Both the position numbers and the translations under genes were made by a program. Positions 33,733 to 45,147 of a stretch of DNA of 64,000 nt are shown here, piece by piece (positions within the stretch are counted from its first letter, which is position 1; each line of letters opens with the position of its first letter). Source of the stretch: Eutypella sp. D-1. Lineage: Eukaryota; Ascomycota; Sordariomycetes; Xylariales; Diatrypaceae. The notes beneath the pieces are model-generated. The model saw nothing but the letters and a program-made list of their open reading frames with translations, was not told the DNA's origin and made no database searches. Location of the stretch: the NCBI GenBank assembly GCA_023313575.1, contig JAJTTP010000003.1, positions 2,232,001 to 2,296,000 on the forward strand, given 5' to 3'.

Positions 33733-35012
33733 ATGTTTTTGAAGCCTATTGCGGCCGCGCTGGCGGCTACGCAGCTCGCCGCTGCCCAGGAGCTGATGCG
33801 CTTCGGCTGCTCCCAGCTCACATTCGACCGGATCGACCCCTTAGTAGAGCCGGGCAACACGCCCTCGGCGCACTTGCACCAGATCATCGGCGGCAACTCT
33901 TTCAATGCCAGCATGTTGCCCGAGGACATCGACCCGCCGAACGACTCAAGCTGCACGAGCTGCACGTACTCTGAGGACTTCAGCAACTATTGGACCGCTA
34001 GTATTTACTACAAGGCCCGCAACGGCAGCTTCAAGCGCGTCCCCCAGTTCGCCAACCTCGGCCTCAACGTCCAGGGTGGGATGACTATCTACTACATCCG
34101 CGGCTACCAGCAGAGTGCCACCGTGAAGGCCTTCCCTCCGGTACGTTGTTAATAACATCCCTTATCTCAAAGCTAGCTTTCATCGGCATGCGCGTCAAAC
34201 TGACTGACACCGGGCTTAGGGATTCCGTATGCTTGTCGGTGACAGTGCGAACCGCGAAGCCAGCAAGGTTCCGAAGGGTCTCTGCTTCCGCTGCGAGGCC
34301 AACATGCAGCAGAACCCGTTCGGTGGTGCTCCCTGCACGGGCGAGGATATCCCGGGCTTCCCTAGCAAGCCTTGCAACGGAGGCTGGCGTGTCACCGTCA
34401 CGTTCCCCAGGTAAGCCTTAGCGAACCTGTTTCGTCCACAACGCTGGCACAGCAAACTTGCATTATACTAATACAAAGGATAGCTGCTGGGACGGCAAGA
34501 ACCTGGACTCTCCAGACCATAAGTCGCACATCTCCTACCCGACAGGCTCGTTCGAGATGGGCAGTGCATGCCCGGCATCGCACCCGGTTAAGATCCCGCA
34601 AGTCATGTATGAGATCATGTTCGACACTCGCCAGTTCAACAACCTTGCGGATTGGCCCGAGGACGGCTCCCAGCCCTTCTACTGGGCCATGGGCGACAAC
34701 ACGGGCTACGGTATTCACGGAGACTACCTGTTCGGCTGGAAGGGCGATGCTCTCCAGCGCGCGATGGACGGCCACTGCGCCAATGACAGATGCGCCCCGC
34801 TCCAGCGCCAGGCCGACCAGACCGCCGTCCAGTGCACCAAGGGCCAGAGCGTCAAAGAGGACATTGGCGATGACTGTAAGTCCATTAAACCCCCATAGGT
34901 CTATCTGGCTGCTATACATTCCCTTAGATGGATACGTGTGTTGTAAATATGACTAACGGTTTTTCCTTCAGGGATTCCCGCCCTTCCCGGCATGGAGCCC
35001 GGCCAGTTCTAA
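33733..35012 (+). CDS. Secreted DUF1996 protein
   Basis: Extracellular fungal protein of the DUF1996 family (often annotated WSC/DUF1996), of unknown reaction. Exons 33733-34140, 34220-34410, 34484-34875, 34972-35012 (343 aa). Signal peptide MFLKPIAAALAATQLAAA, then the family start ELMRFGCSQLTFDRIDPLV, the HLHQIIGGNSF motif and paired Cys (CTSCTYSEDFSNYWTA). Later come CFRCEANM, CWDGKNLDSPDHKSHISYP, an IMFDTRQFN region and the C-terminal WAMGDNTGYGIHGDYLFGW. All are typical. There is no C-terminal carbohydrate-binding module, so this is the short form. Introns show GTACGT, GTAAGC and GTAAGT donors. Likely acts at the cell wall or outside the cell (inference). Confidence 0.94.
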
Positions 35013-35378
35013 GAAAATGTTGGGGGGTTGGTCTTTCGCTTAAATATTGCCATGGGAGTAAGGTTCGCGCGGACGGGCTAGCAGGCTGTGATCGCTGGGA
35101 CTCTTGAGATCGCGTTCGTTGTACTCGAGGACCAGAATACGGATAGACTATTATTGCCACGCCGCGTTTGCCTTGCCTCAGACAAAAAGAACATTTGTTT
35201 GTACAAAAGATGATTGATTATCATATAACGCTCCAGACCAAAAAAGCGCTACACGCTCATCGCCAGTGCTAAAGTGATATACATGATGTACCAAAAGCCA
35301 GACCAGGAACAACTCTGCGCCGACGCCACTCTATATTACGATAAAACTCCTTGACCCATTAACCATCAAATCTACCTT
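35013..35378. other. Convergent 3' intergenic region
   Basis: 366 nt between the DUF1996 gene (+) and the aspartic protease (-). No feature seen. Confidence 0.5.
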
Positions 35379-36741
35379 TTACGCCTTTTCAGCAAATCCA
35401 AGCTCAGGACTATCTCCGCCCTTGAAGATGACATAAGCCGCCTTCAGCGCCACATCGCCGTAGATATTAACACCAAGGCCATCGCTAGACTGGATAGCAC
35501 CGTAGCAGCTACCCTCGTTATCAACCGGGGAGAAGTTGATGTAGGTTCCAGGGATCACCATGTCCCTGCCGCCGTCGCTGCTGCCGTTGACGCTGACGGT
35601 GTAGGTGAAAGAGGGGAGGTCGGCGTTGCAGGGGAATATGAAGCCTCCGTAGTCGGTCGAGTTCTGTGCGCCGTCCACCTGTGCGTAGTAGTTGCCGACG
35701 ACGTCGTCGGGGAGTAGAAGCAGTGTAGTGCCAGTGTCTGCGATCCCGCTCACATTGCTATTGTCGTACGCGGTATCGCCAACCTTATACCCATCCGCGC
35801 TGAACTCCCAGAGTCCGGCTGAAGCGTCCACGGGTGTGTAAGTTATATCGCCCTGGTATTTGGAGCTGTTGATCATGCCAAAATCGAAGGAGCCGGCTGC
35901 AGCGAGAGAACATGTTAGTTTAAGGATTAAGAGACATAGCAGAGGGAGGTTGTGGTGTAAGGGGCTGGTCCCACTCACTCTTGTTGTATTTCAAATCAAC
36001 CGCGAACAAGGGCTGTTCCAGGTTATCCATGATATTCTCGAAGAAAGTCTTCTGCGGGACAGGCTCGACAGTGCTGAGGTTCCGAAAGGCGAAGCCGAGG
36101 ATGCCGTCGCTGTTGAGGTCCTCGAGAAACGACGAGGAGACATGGCTGGCGGCGCCGACAGTCTGGTTGAGCGCGGCGATTCCGCCGACCTTGAGCACAT
36201 CGGTGTAAACGCTACCCGAGGCAGCGCTCCCGTCTCCGTACGAGATGTTCCAGCTATAACCGTTCAGGACAGCGGCGCTCTGACTCTTCGCGGGACTGTA
36301 AATGTCGTCGTGGCTCTCGACTACGTCCCCCCCTTGCTGAGATAGCTCGCTGCTGAACACCCAGAAGTCCGCCGACCCCGTGTCGATCTGCACGTTCAGC
36401 TTCTGCGGGGGCGTTCCCACGCTCACCGGGGTTAAATACTCGGTGTCCCACTGCTCCGGCTTGGCCGAGACGCTCCCCGTCTCATTGCCCCTCTTGTGCA
36501 GCTTTGCGGTGTCGGCCGCGCTCAAGGCCCGGGCCAGTGGTTCCGGGATCGCTCTGCGGTACTTCTGGTATACTCGGGCCAGGTTTAGAGGACCGTTCTT
36601 TATGCCCCTGTAGTTCTCATTCTGAACTTGATGGATGGTGTCGGTCCGGGCTTCGAACTGCTTATGTCCAGCTGGTGCGCTGGAGGCGCCGAAGGAAAGA
36701 GTGGCGATTGCCAGTATGATTGCTTGTGGTAGGGTCAGCAT
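35379..36741 (-). CDS. Secreted pepsin-like aspartic protease (A1 family)
   Basis: Exons 36741-35979 and 35896-35379, 82-nt intron (GTGAGT...CTGCAG), 426 aa. Signal peptide (about 1-21, LTLPQAIILAIATLSFGASS), propeptide ending at a Kex2-type LHKR (83-84), then the mature enzyme. First catalytic motif QIDTGSADFW (Asp120), flap Tyr in ISYGDGS, and second motif IADTGTTLL (Asp308). ILGFAF and the TFFENIMDNLEQPLFAVDLKY stretch match the A1 fold. In the C-lobe the segment before the end includes SCYGAIQSS and LKAAYVIFKGG as in fungal endothiapepsin/penicillopepsin relatives. Complete, no breaks. Likely extracellular acid protease. Confidence 0.95.
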
Positions 36742-38956
36742 GATGTGCTTTGTTTGTCTGTATCAAGGCTTGATGTTCGTGCTGATCAGGTATTGTGAGC
36801 TTGATGAGTGAACATCCAAGATTGGAGGAGGCAGGTAGATTTATCCAGATCCCGATGGGTTGGCCGTTCACGTCGTAACCATGTGGCTGACTGGGTCAAT
36901 TAAAATAATTTTGGCCATCCTCGTCATCACCCTACCGATGTCATCGGTCACGCGCCTCGACCGCCGAGCAAATTGTCAGAATGCCAAAGCAGCTCTAATC
37001 CGAGGTCTAATCTTGACCGGCCGTGTCCCCTTGACTCGGAACCCGACAGGAAGGGGGTTCCCCTGAATTGGCGGCTTTGGTAGGTGAAGATTGGGCAGGG
37101 GAATTCGCGTGGCTTTACGTCACATAGAGTGTGTGAGGCTCATCGTTCTCCCGGATAGTTGGGCCTCCTGGGGAAATTCACATGGCTCGTTGAACTCTTG
37201 CTACTCCATAACCATCACCTCAACCTATCCAACGGCATCACCTGACCCAGACGGACGGCTAGTTGACTCGCACAATACCGGTGCCAGCCACTGGCGCGCT
37301 GCCCAGGATACCACAAATAGAACATATTCTAAGTTTAGTCGCCAATTCGTCCTCGGTCCCTCACCAAACCCAACCATGCTGAGTCGACTAGTGATGTTCG
37401 CGAGTCGGATCATTACATGACTCTTTCAGACGGATCGTATAGGCATATGAATTCTTAAGAGCAGCGCACAATATTCCAGGTAGCCACATTATTAGCAGTG
37501 AAATAAGCTTTTTGACGGCTCGACGATCGAGTCATGGTGACAGCGAGTCGGGACCTTTAACAACACTAAGGTCGGCCAAACCCGGGTTCCTGACATTGAG
37601 GGAGGAAATTATATTGCAGTTTCCAAGTTCATACGGTCAATTCCGAACCGGCTGTGGCCGTAATGGTGCACGATAGCTCCCACCGTCCCAGTTGATCGTG
37701 ATAAAATACCTAAGCGCTTTGGGTTATCTTGAGCCGCCCTTGGCTTAGCCATAGCAACAAGGCCTAGGTACTATCTCATACTAGAGGTATCCTCGATCAT
37801 ACTAAAAGGCCCTCTCTTTTTGGCACATTGGATTTCTTATCGTCTTCGACATCCATACTATGGGAACTCATAGTGTGTAAAGGAATAATAGCCAAGAGAG
37901 GGTACTGAAATATGGGGTCGAGGAAGGTATGAGACGATCTCAGTCGTGGAGCTAGCTCTGGGAAGGAGGCGATTGCTATAGCAGAAGTGATACCTACATT
38001 TCAGCAATAGTCAGGTATGGTCTGTCGGTGTAAAACGCAAGGCTTCAAGCTGAGGGCACCACCACAAACCTTTACCGACAGAGTCACCATACGTATCTCG
38101 TTCTCTGTCAACGACAGTTAGCTCCTAAAACGTGACAATTTGACGAGTATGCCTGAGAGACCCCATGATGTCATAGGAACCATGAAATAGACGCGCCCCT
38201 CTCCAGGTTACCCATCAACGGGGATGGGGTAGTCCCTAAATCCCAGTGACGGGTTTTAGGTTTAGTCTGTTGCTATAATAGGATTCCGTCATCTAATTTT
38301 GAGCATCGTATATAGATGTTCTGAACCCAATCCGTTAGCCACCGTGTGGGTAAGAAGACAGCCCACTGAGTCGCTCGTCGTATACGGCGTAGGGGACAAA
38401 ACAAAGCAGACAGACAATTGGTGAATATAAACCTCATCACTATGGCGACTCGGGAACTAAAACGTAGCGTAAGTCGATAAGCTAGAATGAGTGAGCGGCA
38501 AGAAGGACGACTACCCCGGGAAAGCGCAGGGTGAGCACAATGACGTAGTTGCCTGGGGTCGTGTCATGGAAGAGGATCCGACCTCCACGCTAGCAATTAC
38601 CATATCGACACGAGACGTGTCTCCTTGGCGTCACCAGGGGAGGGGGGGTGTTGACATCATTGCTACCGCGTCCTTTCTGCTCTGCGAGATCTCGGGGAAA
38701 GGGATGGTCGAGATTCATCGGAGTAGACTGAAGAGCAATCGACGGCGAGGACATGGAAGGGTGTATCTCTATTCGGAATTTATACAGTGCTTGAGAGAGA
38801 TGGAATAAGATATCGTACACCGTACGCTGCGCATCGCTAAGCAACCTTGTATCGTATCACCTCGCCGGCCTGCGCCATGTATACACCGTTTATTCCGTGT
38901 CCCTGAGTGGATCCTTCCACGACAGCGCAACTGAAACTGTCTCTAGGCACATCAAC
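36742..38956. other. 2.2 kb intergenic, no gene seen
   Basis: The left end is the protease promoter; the right end is the 3' side of APP1. Short frames here lack protein-like composition. No repeats of note. Confidence 0.4.
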
Positions 38957-41449
38957 TTAGCTCTTCCTCGAGGTCCCGGGGCTGACGCCCATGGATCTCA
39001 ACTCCTCTCTAACGATCCCTACCGCCTCCTCAATGACCTCGTCCCCACGCCTCCACGTGTAAAGCCTGACGCCGAGGCCATCGAGTGTATCGTGTGCGCG
39101 CTCCAGGCGGCGGCGCCATAGATCCAACCTCTTATCGACAGGTCCCGCAGCAGGCTCGCTCGAGTTCGTGCTAGTGCGGCCCTGCTGGCTTAGCGAGGGC
39201 CCAGGGCTGGGGGCCAGCTGATCCGAGTCTAGATGCTCCAGGGAGTCGGCCATGGGCCGGCGGGAATTGCCGGTGGAGGACGTGAGGTGCGGGCTGCTCC
39301 TACTAGCGATGCTCGACGGTGTGCCGCGCCGGCGTGGGGGTGGAGGTGGAGGCGGAGCGACACTTCTACTCCGTTCTTTAGACGAAGGGGTGGGCGTGGT
39401 GGATCGGGACGCGTATGCTAGGCTCGGAAGCGCTAGGTCGGACTTCGTTTTCGACAGCTGGTTTGCCGAAGGAGTAGAAGATCGAGGCGTGGACTGCCCG
39501 CTACCACCGGGCGTCGGCTTGCGGGCCGCTGGCGGGGGAGGAACCTTCTTTCGTTCAGGGATATTGCTTGTGCCCTGATCTTTTAGTGCGGCTGGAACAG
39601 CTGGGGAGCTCCGTAGAGATGTCGGTTTGGATGGGCGCGGTGGTGGTTTCTTAGATGATGGATCTTCGCCCTGTGACGCAGGTTCAGAAGACCTTGACGA
39701 TCCTGCCGTGATCACGGTTTCAGGTTCCTCTGACAAGTCTATGAGATCACCCATGAGTGGACCCTCGTTGTTGGCTACTCTGGGTGGTAGTCTGGGAGGC
39801 AATATGGGCCTCCTGGAATCCTCTAACTGGCGTTGGCTTTGCGTCTGTTCGGAACGATACGTCGATCTCTGTTGTGCAGCCTCTTCTTCTACCCTGAAGC
39901 CGGAATCGAAGTATCCAGTTTGCTCAGGCGTCGTGACATCACGAATGAAAACAGCAACGATTCGCCCAGGATAAGCAACTGCCAGTTCCGTGTATACCTC
40001 GAGGTCAGCTTCACCGCTATCCCCGACAAGGAGAAATCTCCTCTCGGGAAAGTCGTACATTATCTTCTCCAAGGTGCCTTTCTTCCGCTCCGCAACCGGC
40101 TCGAATATCCCTTGTAGCATACCACTGTACTGCTTGAGATGCAGTGAACCAGGCGGCAACCCAGCGCGCTTGAAAAAAGTGGCGATCACCGGATAAAGCT
40201 GCCACGGGCTGTTGGAGCAGTAATGAAGCTTGACACCCATGTCAAAGAGAGTGCCGTACCAATCCCTAACACCATCGATGGCCATGTCGTTTAGGTCCCG
40301 GATGAAGGTATTGCGAAATATTTCCTTTGCCCCGAGTAATATGTTGGAATGTTTGATCGTATCGTCGATATCGGTGATAAGACTGACCCCTTTCGGCTCA
40401 ATAATTTGGACAGGCTCGGTACACGATATATGCTCACTGGCCAGCACCCTCACGTGCGTAGGCACAAAGTCAAGCGCTGCCCTAGTGATGAAGTGTCCCG
40501 AGTCATTCGTCATAACTGTACGCGACTGCGACTGCACATCATTGTAGAAAAACAACGTTATTGGGACTTGGACCAGTGGTGTCGTCATGAAGGGAGCGAT
40601 ACGAGCCATCAGGTTCGCGTTGGCAATAGCCAACTCTGCCTCGTTCATCTGGCTGCTACTCGTAGTACTGGACGTGTTGGTTCTTGATGGGGGCGTTAGG
40701 TTTGTAGGTGCAGGGGGGGTTGCATTTCCGTCTCGTTGTCTACCCCTATCACCCTCCTCATCAGCGTAGAGGCGAGGGTCGCTGTAATTTCCTCTTTGCG
40801 CCGCTTCCTCCTCGGCCTGGCCTCTGCGTTCAATTTCTTGGGCTCTTTCCGCAATCCTTTCCTGTTCCCTGAGCTCTTCGTGCTGTTGGTGTGGTGTGGC
40901 ATAGGAGGGCTGGGTCTGTTGAGAATTTGGAGCGGGAATGCCACTCAATTGTCTCGCTAAACCGATCAGCATCCGATTGCGGCGGGTGATTGGTCCTCTG
41001 TGCGGGTTGTAAATCCAGCCACGTATATCAACGTCGACGATGGCCTTTTCGTCCTCATGACGCGCCCATTCCCCCCTCCAGTATTCATGATCGTCCATAT
41101 TTACCGTCGCAGCACGGGGAGGTCCAGCGGGATCCTCGAACTGACGGCCTTGCATCCTCACGTGCCTCTTCGCATAGGAAGGGAACAGGACCATCTGCTC
41201 GTCCCCTTTGCTGATGATGGCGACATCGGGGAAAGACCCGGGAATGGTGATCTTAGAAGCTTCGGCGGAGTCTATCTCGCTGGCCCTTGTCTGGTTGTAC
41301 GACTCCCTGATCTCATTGACAGCACTAGCACCCGCCCTATACATATTTCCTGCCATGGCTGCGAGCTTCTTTCGCCTCGCGCCAGGCTCGCGACCACCGC
41401 CGGCGCCATAATTCCCACTCCCTACACCATAACCTGGCATGGAAGTCAT
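38957..41449 (-). CDS. APP1: Actin-patch phosphatidate phosphatase APP1
   Basis: Mg-dependent phosphatidate phosphatase acting with endocytic actin patches. The conserved block REPGARRKKLAAMAGNMYRAG begins about 20 residues in; the catalytic DxDxT motif is in LITDIDDTIKHSN, followed by FRDWYGTLF-like sequence, YCSNSPWQLYP and RRFLLVGDSGEADLEVY of the DUF2183 domain. The C-terminal third is disordered, Pro/Ser-rich with PPPPPP and PPRLPP-type stretches, possible SH3 ligands as in yeast. 830 aa from ATG 41449 (MTSMPGYG). The same frame stays open upstream to 41746 and beyond through GTG with protein-like codons (see findings), so the N-terminus may be about 100 residues longer. Single exon as modelled. 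Confidence 0.93.
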   Translation of the reverse strand: MTSMPGYGVGSGNYGAGGGREPGARRKKLAAMAGNMYRAGASAVNEIRESYNQTRASEIDSAEASKITIPGSFPDVAIISKGDEQMVLFPSYAKRHVRMQGRQFEDPAGPPRAATVNMDDHEYWRGEWARHEDEKAIVDVDIRGWIYNPHRGPITRRNRMLIGLARQLSGIPAPNSQQTQPSYATPHQQHEELREQERIAERAQEIERRGQAEEEAAQRGNYSDPRLYADEEGDRGRQRDGNATPPAPTNLTPPSRTNTSSTTSSSQMNEAELAIANANLMARIAPFMTTPLVQVPITLFFYNDVQSQSRTVMTNDSGHFITRAALDFVPTHVRVLASEHISCTEPVQIIEPKGVSLITDIDDTIKHSNILLGAKEIFRNTFIRDLNDMAIDGVRDWYGTLFDMGVKLHYCSNSPWQLYPVIATFFKRAGLPPGSLHLKQYSGMLQGIFEPVAERKKGTLEKIMYDFPERRFLLVGDSGEADLEVYTELAVAYPGRIVAVFIRDVTTPEQTGYFDSGFRVEEEAAQQRSTYRSEQTQSQRQLEDSRRPILPPRLPPRVANNEGPLMGDLIDLSEEPETVITAGSSRSSEPASQGEDPSSKKPPPRPSKPTSLRSSPAVPAALKDQGTSNIPERKKVPPPPAARKPTPGGSGQSTPRSSTPSANQLSKTKSDLALPSLAYASRSTTPTPSSKERSRSVAPPPPPPPRRRGTPSSIASRSSPHLTSSTGNSRRPMADSLEHLDSDQLAPSPGPSLSQQGRTSTNSSEPAAGPVDKRLDLWRRRLERAHDTLDGLGVRLYTWRRGDEVIEEAVGIVREELRSMGVSPGTSRKS

Positions 41450-43006
41450 GTTCCCGGGGACCACTCTCGGCCCATTCTTAAGAGTTGGCGGGGCAGGGGG
41501 GCCCAGAAGCAGCCGCCGCGCTTGATCAACAAGCCGGGACTGCTCGCGACGGCGACGTTGGCGCTCGAGGACAAAGCGGTATATGCGACTCTGTATACGA
41601 TGTTTCAAGAAGGGAACAGTATCGAGGTGGAAGCCAAGGATTCGTTCGCGATATCGATCCCGAAGTTTGGGGAAGAGATATTGTATGAGGGTCTGCCTTT
41701 GGTGTTGACGAGAGCGCGGAGGGTAAAATCGTCGCGGAGGAGCCACTTTGACGGTGTAGTCACTGATAGCAAGAAGAGGAACCGGAGGACGAAGAGAATG
41801 GAGAGGATGGAGAGGATGCGTCTCTACTTGTATATGTCAATCTAGGCATTACTATATACGAGGTGGGAGCAACAAGTGAATCTATCTCCTGAGTCCTGAC
41901 CCGTTAAGAACAGCATGAGGTAAGTGAGATAACAGGGGCAACTGATTTTTTCTTTCTTTCGACGACGCTTGATGCTATCGTTGTCAGCACATGATAGCTA
42001 CAATGTAGAGCTATAGGTAGGGCTGGAGGTAGGGGTATGAGGTAAATCAGGCTAGGTGCAATTAGAAATTATCAACAGTAATGGATTGTGAGGTCATGGT
42101 CGCATAGTAAATAATAGGCTTAGGGGTCGTGTCGCTGTCGCGTGCACAAGGGGTTATTCAAGGTTGAGGTTCATGTGAGAGTTGATGTACATACCTAGGT
42201 GTAGTTTAGGTATGTAGTCTAGTAGGTAGGTAGTAGAGAAGAGAAACTCGAGGTCATCCCGAGGTCATCATCAATTCAAGTTGCAGACTAATAATAAGCT
42301 AACTAGCAGGTACCTGCTTACCAGCCCTACCTACCACATGTAGGTACCTAGGTCGGGTACCTAATACCTACACTTAGTAGAGCTAGGTAGATTGGTAGGC
42401 AGCACCTGGGACTTAATGACATCAGCTGGCCAATTACATTTTAAGAAGGCTATTAGTGCCCTAGAGCTCTACATATGTATGTAAGTATACGGATTTCATG
42501 TACTAAGTACTCCCCGTCAATCCGTCTCTCAGGTGAGAGAACCTGGCTGCCTGGCAACGGCTCTGCGGCTTCAATGACGGTTCCAATGATATCTACCTTC
42601 ATCCATGTATTCTACATGATTTCAACACGTGCTTATGGTCTTCCCCAATGTATTCCAGCCAATATTCTCTACACTCGCATAATAAACATAAATGGCCCTG
42701 GCCCTAGGCTTGGGAAAAGATGCAAAGAGTCTAACGCAGGCGATTTGGTACACTGCTACTTAACAGCCGCTGATAGCGTGCACTGGGTGATTTACATGGT
42801 CGCCTAACCCAGTATGTTTGCCAGCTATGATCTCATCCATGCATCTTGTAATACTTCTTGCATCAGTATTTCTTTTACTGCCGATGTCTTGTGGACGTTT
42901 TTGTGGCATTTTCGGTCACCTGCCATGGCTATGGTATCAGGCAGGGCGAACCCAGCTCTTGACTTAACTCTATAGTGCAAAATAGCGAACATTTTTGCCA
43001 ACCATT
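41450..43006. other. Upstream region of APP1, repeats, no other gene
   Basis: 1.56 kb. The first 300 nt are an open extension of the APP1 frame. After that, AT-rich DNA with CCTAGGTA-type repeats at about 42189-42233 and 42340-42362. No further ORF supported. Confidence 0.45.
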
Positions 43007-43112
43007 GGTCAATTCGTCTAGTGGTTAGGACGGTGGATTTTGATAGATCTGATCTCCCCAGGTCGTTTATCTGAATCTTCCACAAACCTCGGTTCGATCC
43101 CGAGATTGACCT
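43007..43112 (+). tRNA. tRNA-Gln (anticodon UUG) with a 34-nt intron
   Basis: Cloverleaf by eye: acceptor GGTCAAT (43007-43013) with ATTGACC (43105-43111), discriminator T at 43112; D-arm GTC TAGTGGTTAG GAC; anticodon stem GTGGA (43033-43037) with TCCAC (43079-43083); T-arm CTCGG TTCGATC CCGAG (43088-43104). The anticodon loop TTTTGA gives anticodon TTG (43040-43042), reading CAA. The intron lies at 43044-43077 in the canonical position between 37 and 38. Spliced length 72. A short T-rich run follows at 43113-43120, a likely Pol III terminator. Confidence 0.9.
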
Positions 43113-43657
43113 TTCTTTTTGCTTTTGCAGCCAGCAAATTATAGCGAACTTGTAATTTTTTAAGGGGTTACTTACTTACTGTGTCATATAATAAGAATTT
43201 GGCCAAACCCTTATTTTTAGATAATGATCAGGATAGGTTCAGATCAACCAGGGTGTGCAGATAGCTACATAGGTAGATTGGTTGTTTAATTTCGTATAAT
43301 TTCTTTCCACTACAATCTCGTGCGGAGACTTTCACATTAATAAAAGATGGATCCAACTATAACACACTGGCCCGTCGAGCAAATGATGTAACTCTTTCGC
43401 AATTATACGTCCGTCGTCATCCGTTGGCACCCAGTCCGACGTTGAGCGACTCCAGCGATCGGGGTTGTGTGGGATGGCAATCCGAACAGTCGGGACTTGC
43501 ACGGTCGCCTTTGGAAGCGGAACATAGAACGTGTCGCTTGATTCGTAGGCCGTAGCAAACAGGCAGGTGCTGGCATTTTGTGCTTTTTGAACTATGTACC
43601 TACGTACACTCCATGAAGTCGAAGTCCCAACTGGCATTGAAAAGGACCCAAACCCGA
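43113..43657. other. Intergenic after the tRNA, 3' of QCR8
   Basis: 545 nt. The T run 43112-43121 would end Pol III transcription. A 101-codon frame on the minus strand (43332-43637) lies downstream of the QCR8 stop and resembles nothing known; it is probably 3' UTR. Confidence 0.45.
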
Positions 43658-44315
43658 CTATTCGCCTTTCGCGGCCATCGCGGCACGGCCGGCTTTAGAA
43701 TTCAGATATTCGTTACTATCAAAAGCACAACGGCAGTCAGCAAGAGGTGAATTCACATATCGACTCGACTCGATATCAGCAAGGAGGCACATACCGTTCG
43801 GTCGCCCAGTTCATGCAATAGTACGCGACGATGAGCGGGGGCGCCCAGTACAGGACCTGGGTCCTGAATCGCCGCCATCCATTAAATACCATCGAACGGC
43901 CCATGCCGGCAAGGGGGTTCTGGCGGTTGGAACTGAGGCTGTACGAGATAATTCCTCGTTGCGGAGACATGCATCCTATCTCAGCGTACACCGTTAGCTT
44001 CCCGAAGACGATACCCGGCTTTCGGGGTTCAAGAAAGGAAACCCGGAACCCAAGCCCACACGCCTTGCCGACCGGGACGCCAGTATCAATAAAGTCGAAA
44101 TGCTGTCTGTCGTCCTCCTTTCTGTCCAAGCTGGAAATCGATATCTCGTCCACGTACCAAAATTACCCCATCCTACTTTGTTCAGGTATCTGAACGGGAA
44201 AATGCAGGTTAGCTACAGCTAATTGAGCAACGGTGACAAATGTCTGGATAACTTACTTCCCATACCTCCCGACAGGGTGATCATCACCACTACGCAAGAT
44301 CTGGGTCGGACGCAT
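43658..44315 (-). CDS. QCR8: Cytochrome b-c1 complex subunit 8 (ubiquinol-cytochrome c reductase QP-C)
   Basis: Small subunit of mitochondrial respiratory complex III, inner membrane. The gene is split into four exons: 44315-44257, 44189-44158, 43975-43795, 43715-43658 (109 aa). Junction phases all fit. The start MRPTQILRSGDDHPVGRYGK is typical. The 32-nt second exon gives KYLNKVGWGNFG. The core RGIISYSLSSNRQNPLAG, the membrane span TQVLYWAPPLIVAYYCMNWA and the C-terminal NEYLNSKAGRAAMAAK match family members. Donors GTAAGT, GTACGT, GTATGT; acceptors TTCAG, GATAG, GATAG. Usual length for the family. Complete and surely expressed as a housekeeping gene. Confidence 0.95.
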
Positions 44316-45147
44316 CTTCACATAACCAGGAGCTATTCATGAGCGATATAACTGGACTGAAGGGTGTATCAAAGATGAAGACAGCTGAAGTAGCTATCTA
44401 CCTCTATAAGTTGGATTCAAGGCATCACGTGCTTGGTTCTCGTCCCTTATGAGTACGGAGACGGCCCGCGAATTCCGTCAGCCGGGATGAGGGTGCGGTT
44501 GCGTATCCATCGCTTCCCATTGGCCGGCTACTCTACTCCTTGGTGCTTTTAGGGGGAGGCGGGTCGATGATCGGGCACACTGTTGGGGTTGCGAGTCAAC
44601 GATCCAAGGAGAACCGAATAGTTACTACCTAGTCGGCATCGTAGGTGTAACACGATCTCCCATTTACTACAACTAGACCCATGGTCTCATGAAGCAACAG
44701 TAAGTGCATGCGCATACGCGGCGCAGCATTATTATATTACATTAAAATTGCGTCCTGCAGTGCCCAGAAATTGAGGTCCGACGAGTCACCACACGTTCCT
44801 TGGGAGAATAAATCCTTCAATGCAGTTCTTAGCGTATCTCCAGTCAATCCCCAGTCGCTCAATGGTCAAAATAGCCTACATCCAAGTCCGAAGCCAAGGA
44901 AGTAAGGAATGATGGTTCCATGTTTGTCACTCCTAACGTGCGGTGCGTGCGTAAGGACGAGCAGGGTTCGAATCCTGCAGCACTGAATGGGCGGGGTAAT
45001 GATGTTTCCTAAGTCTTGAGCTTTGGTCCTAATTAGGTGACTCATGACTAACGCAACTCAATCAGTCCATGAAGTCAAGGCTGCTTGCTCCCCTCGAAGG
45101 TTACTTAGTCGATAAGCCTACTTGACCGAACCGAAGGACCCCCATGA
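44316..45147. other. Intergenic, QCR8 promoter side
   Basis: 832 nt. It contains a tRNA T-arm-like hairpin remnant (about 44966-44983) that lacks a partner acceptor stem, so I do not call a tRNA. No ORF supported. Confidence 0.4.

Noticed and set aside
43332..43637. 101-codon minus-strand frame downstream of QCR8
   Set aside because: Lies in the presumed 3' UTR of QCR8; no recognised domain.
44940..44992. Possible tRNA: T-arm-like GGGTTCGAATCC hairpin
   Set aside because: No matching acceptor stem or anticodon arm upstream; the T-loop is 8 nt. Probably a fragment or chance.
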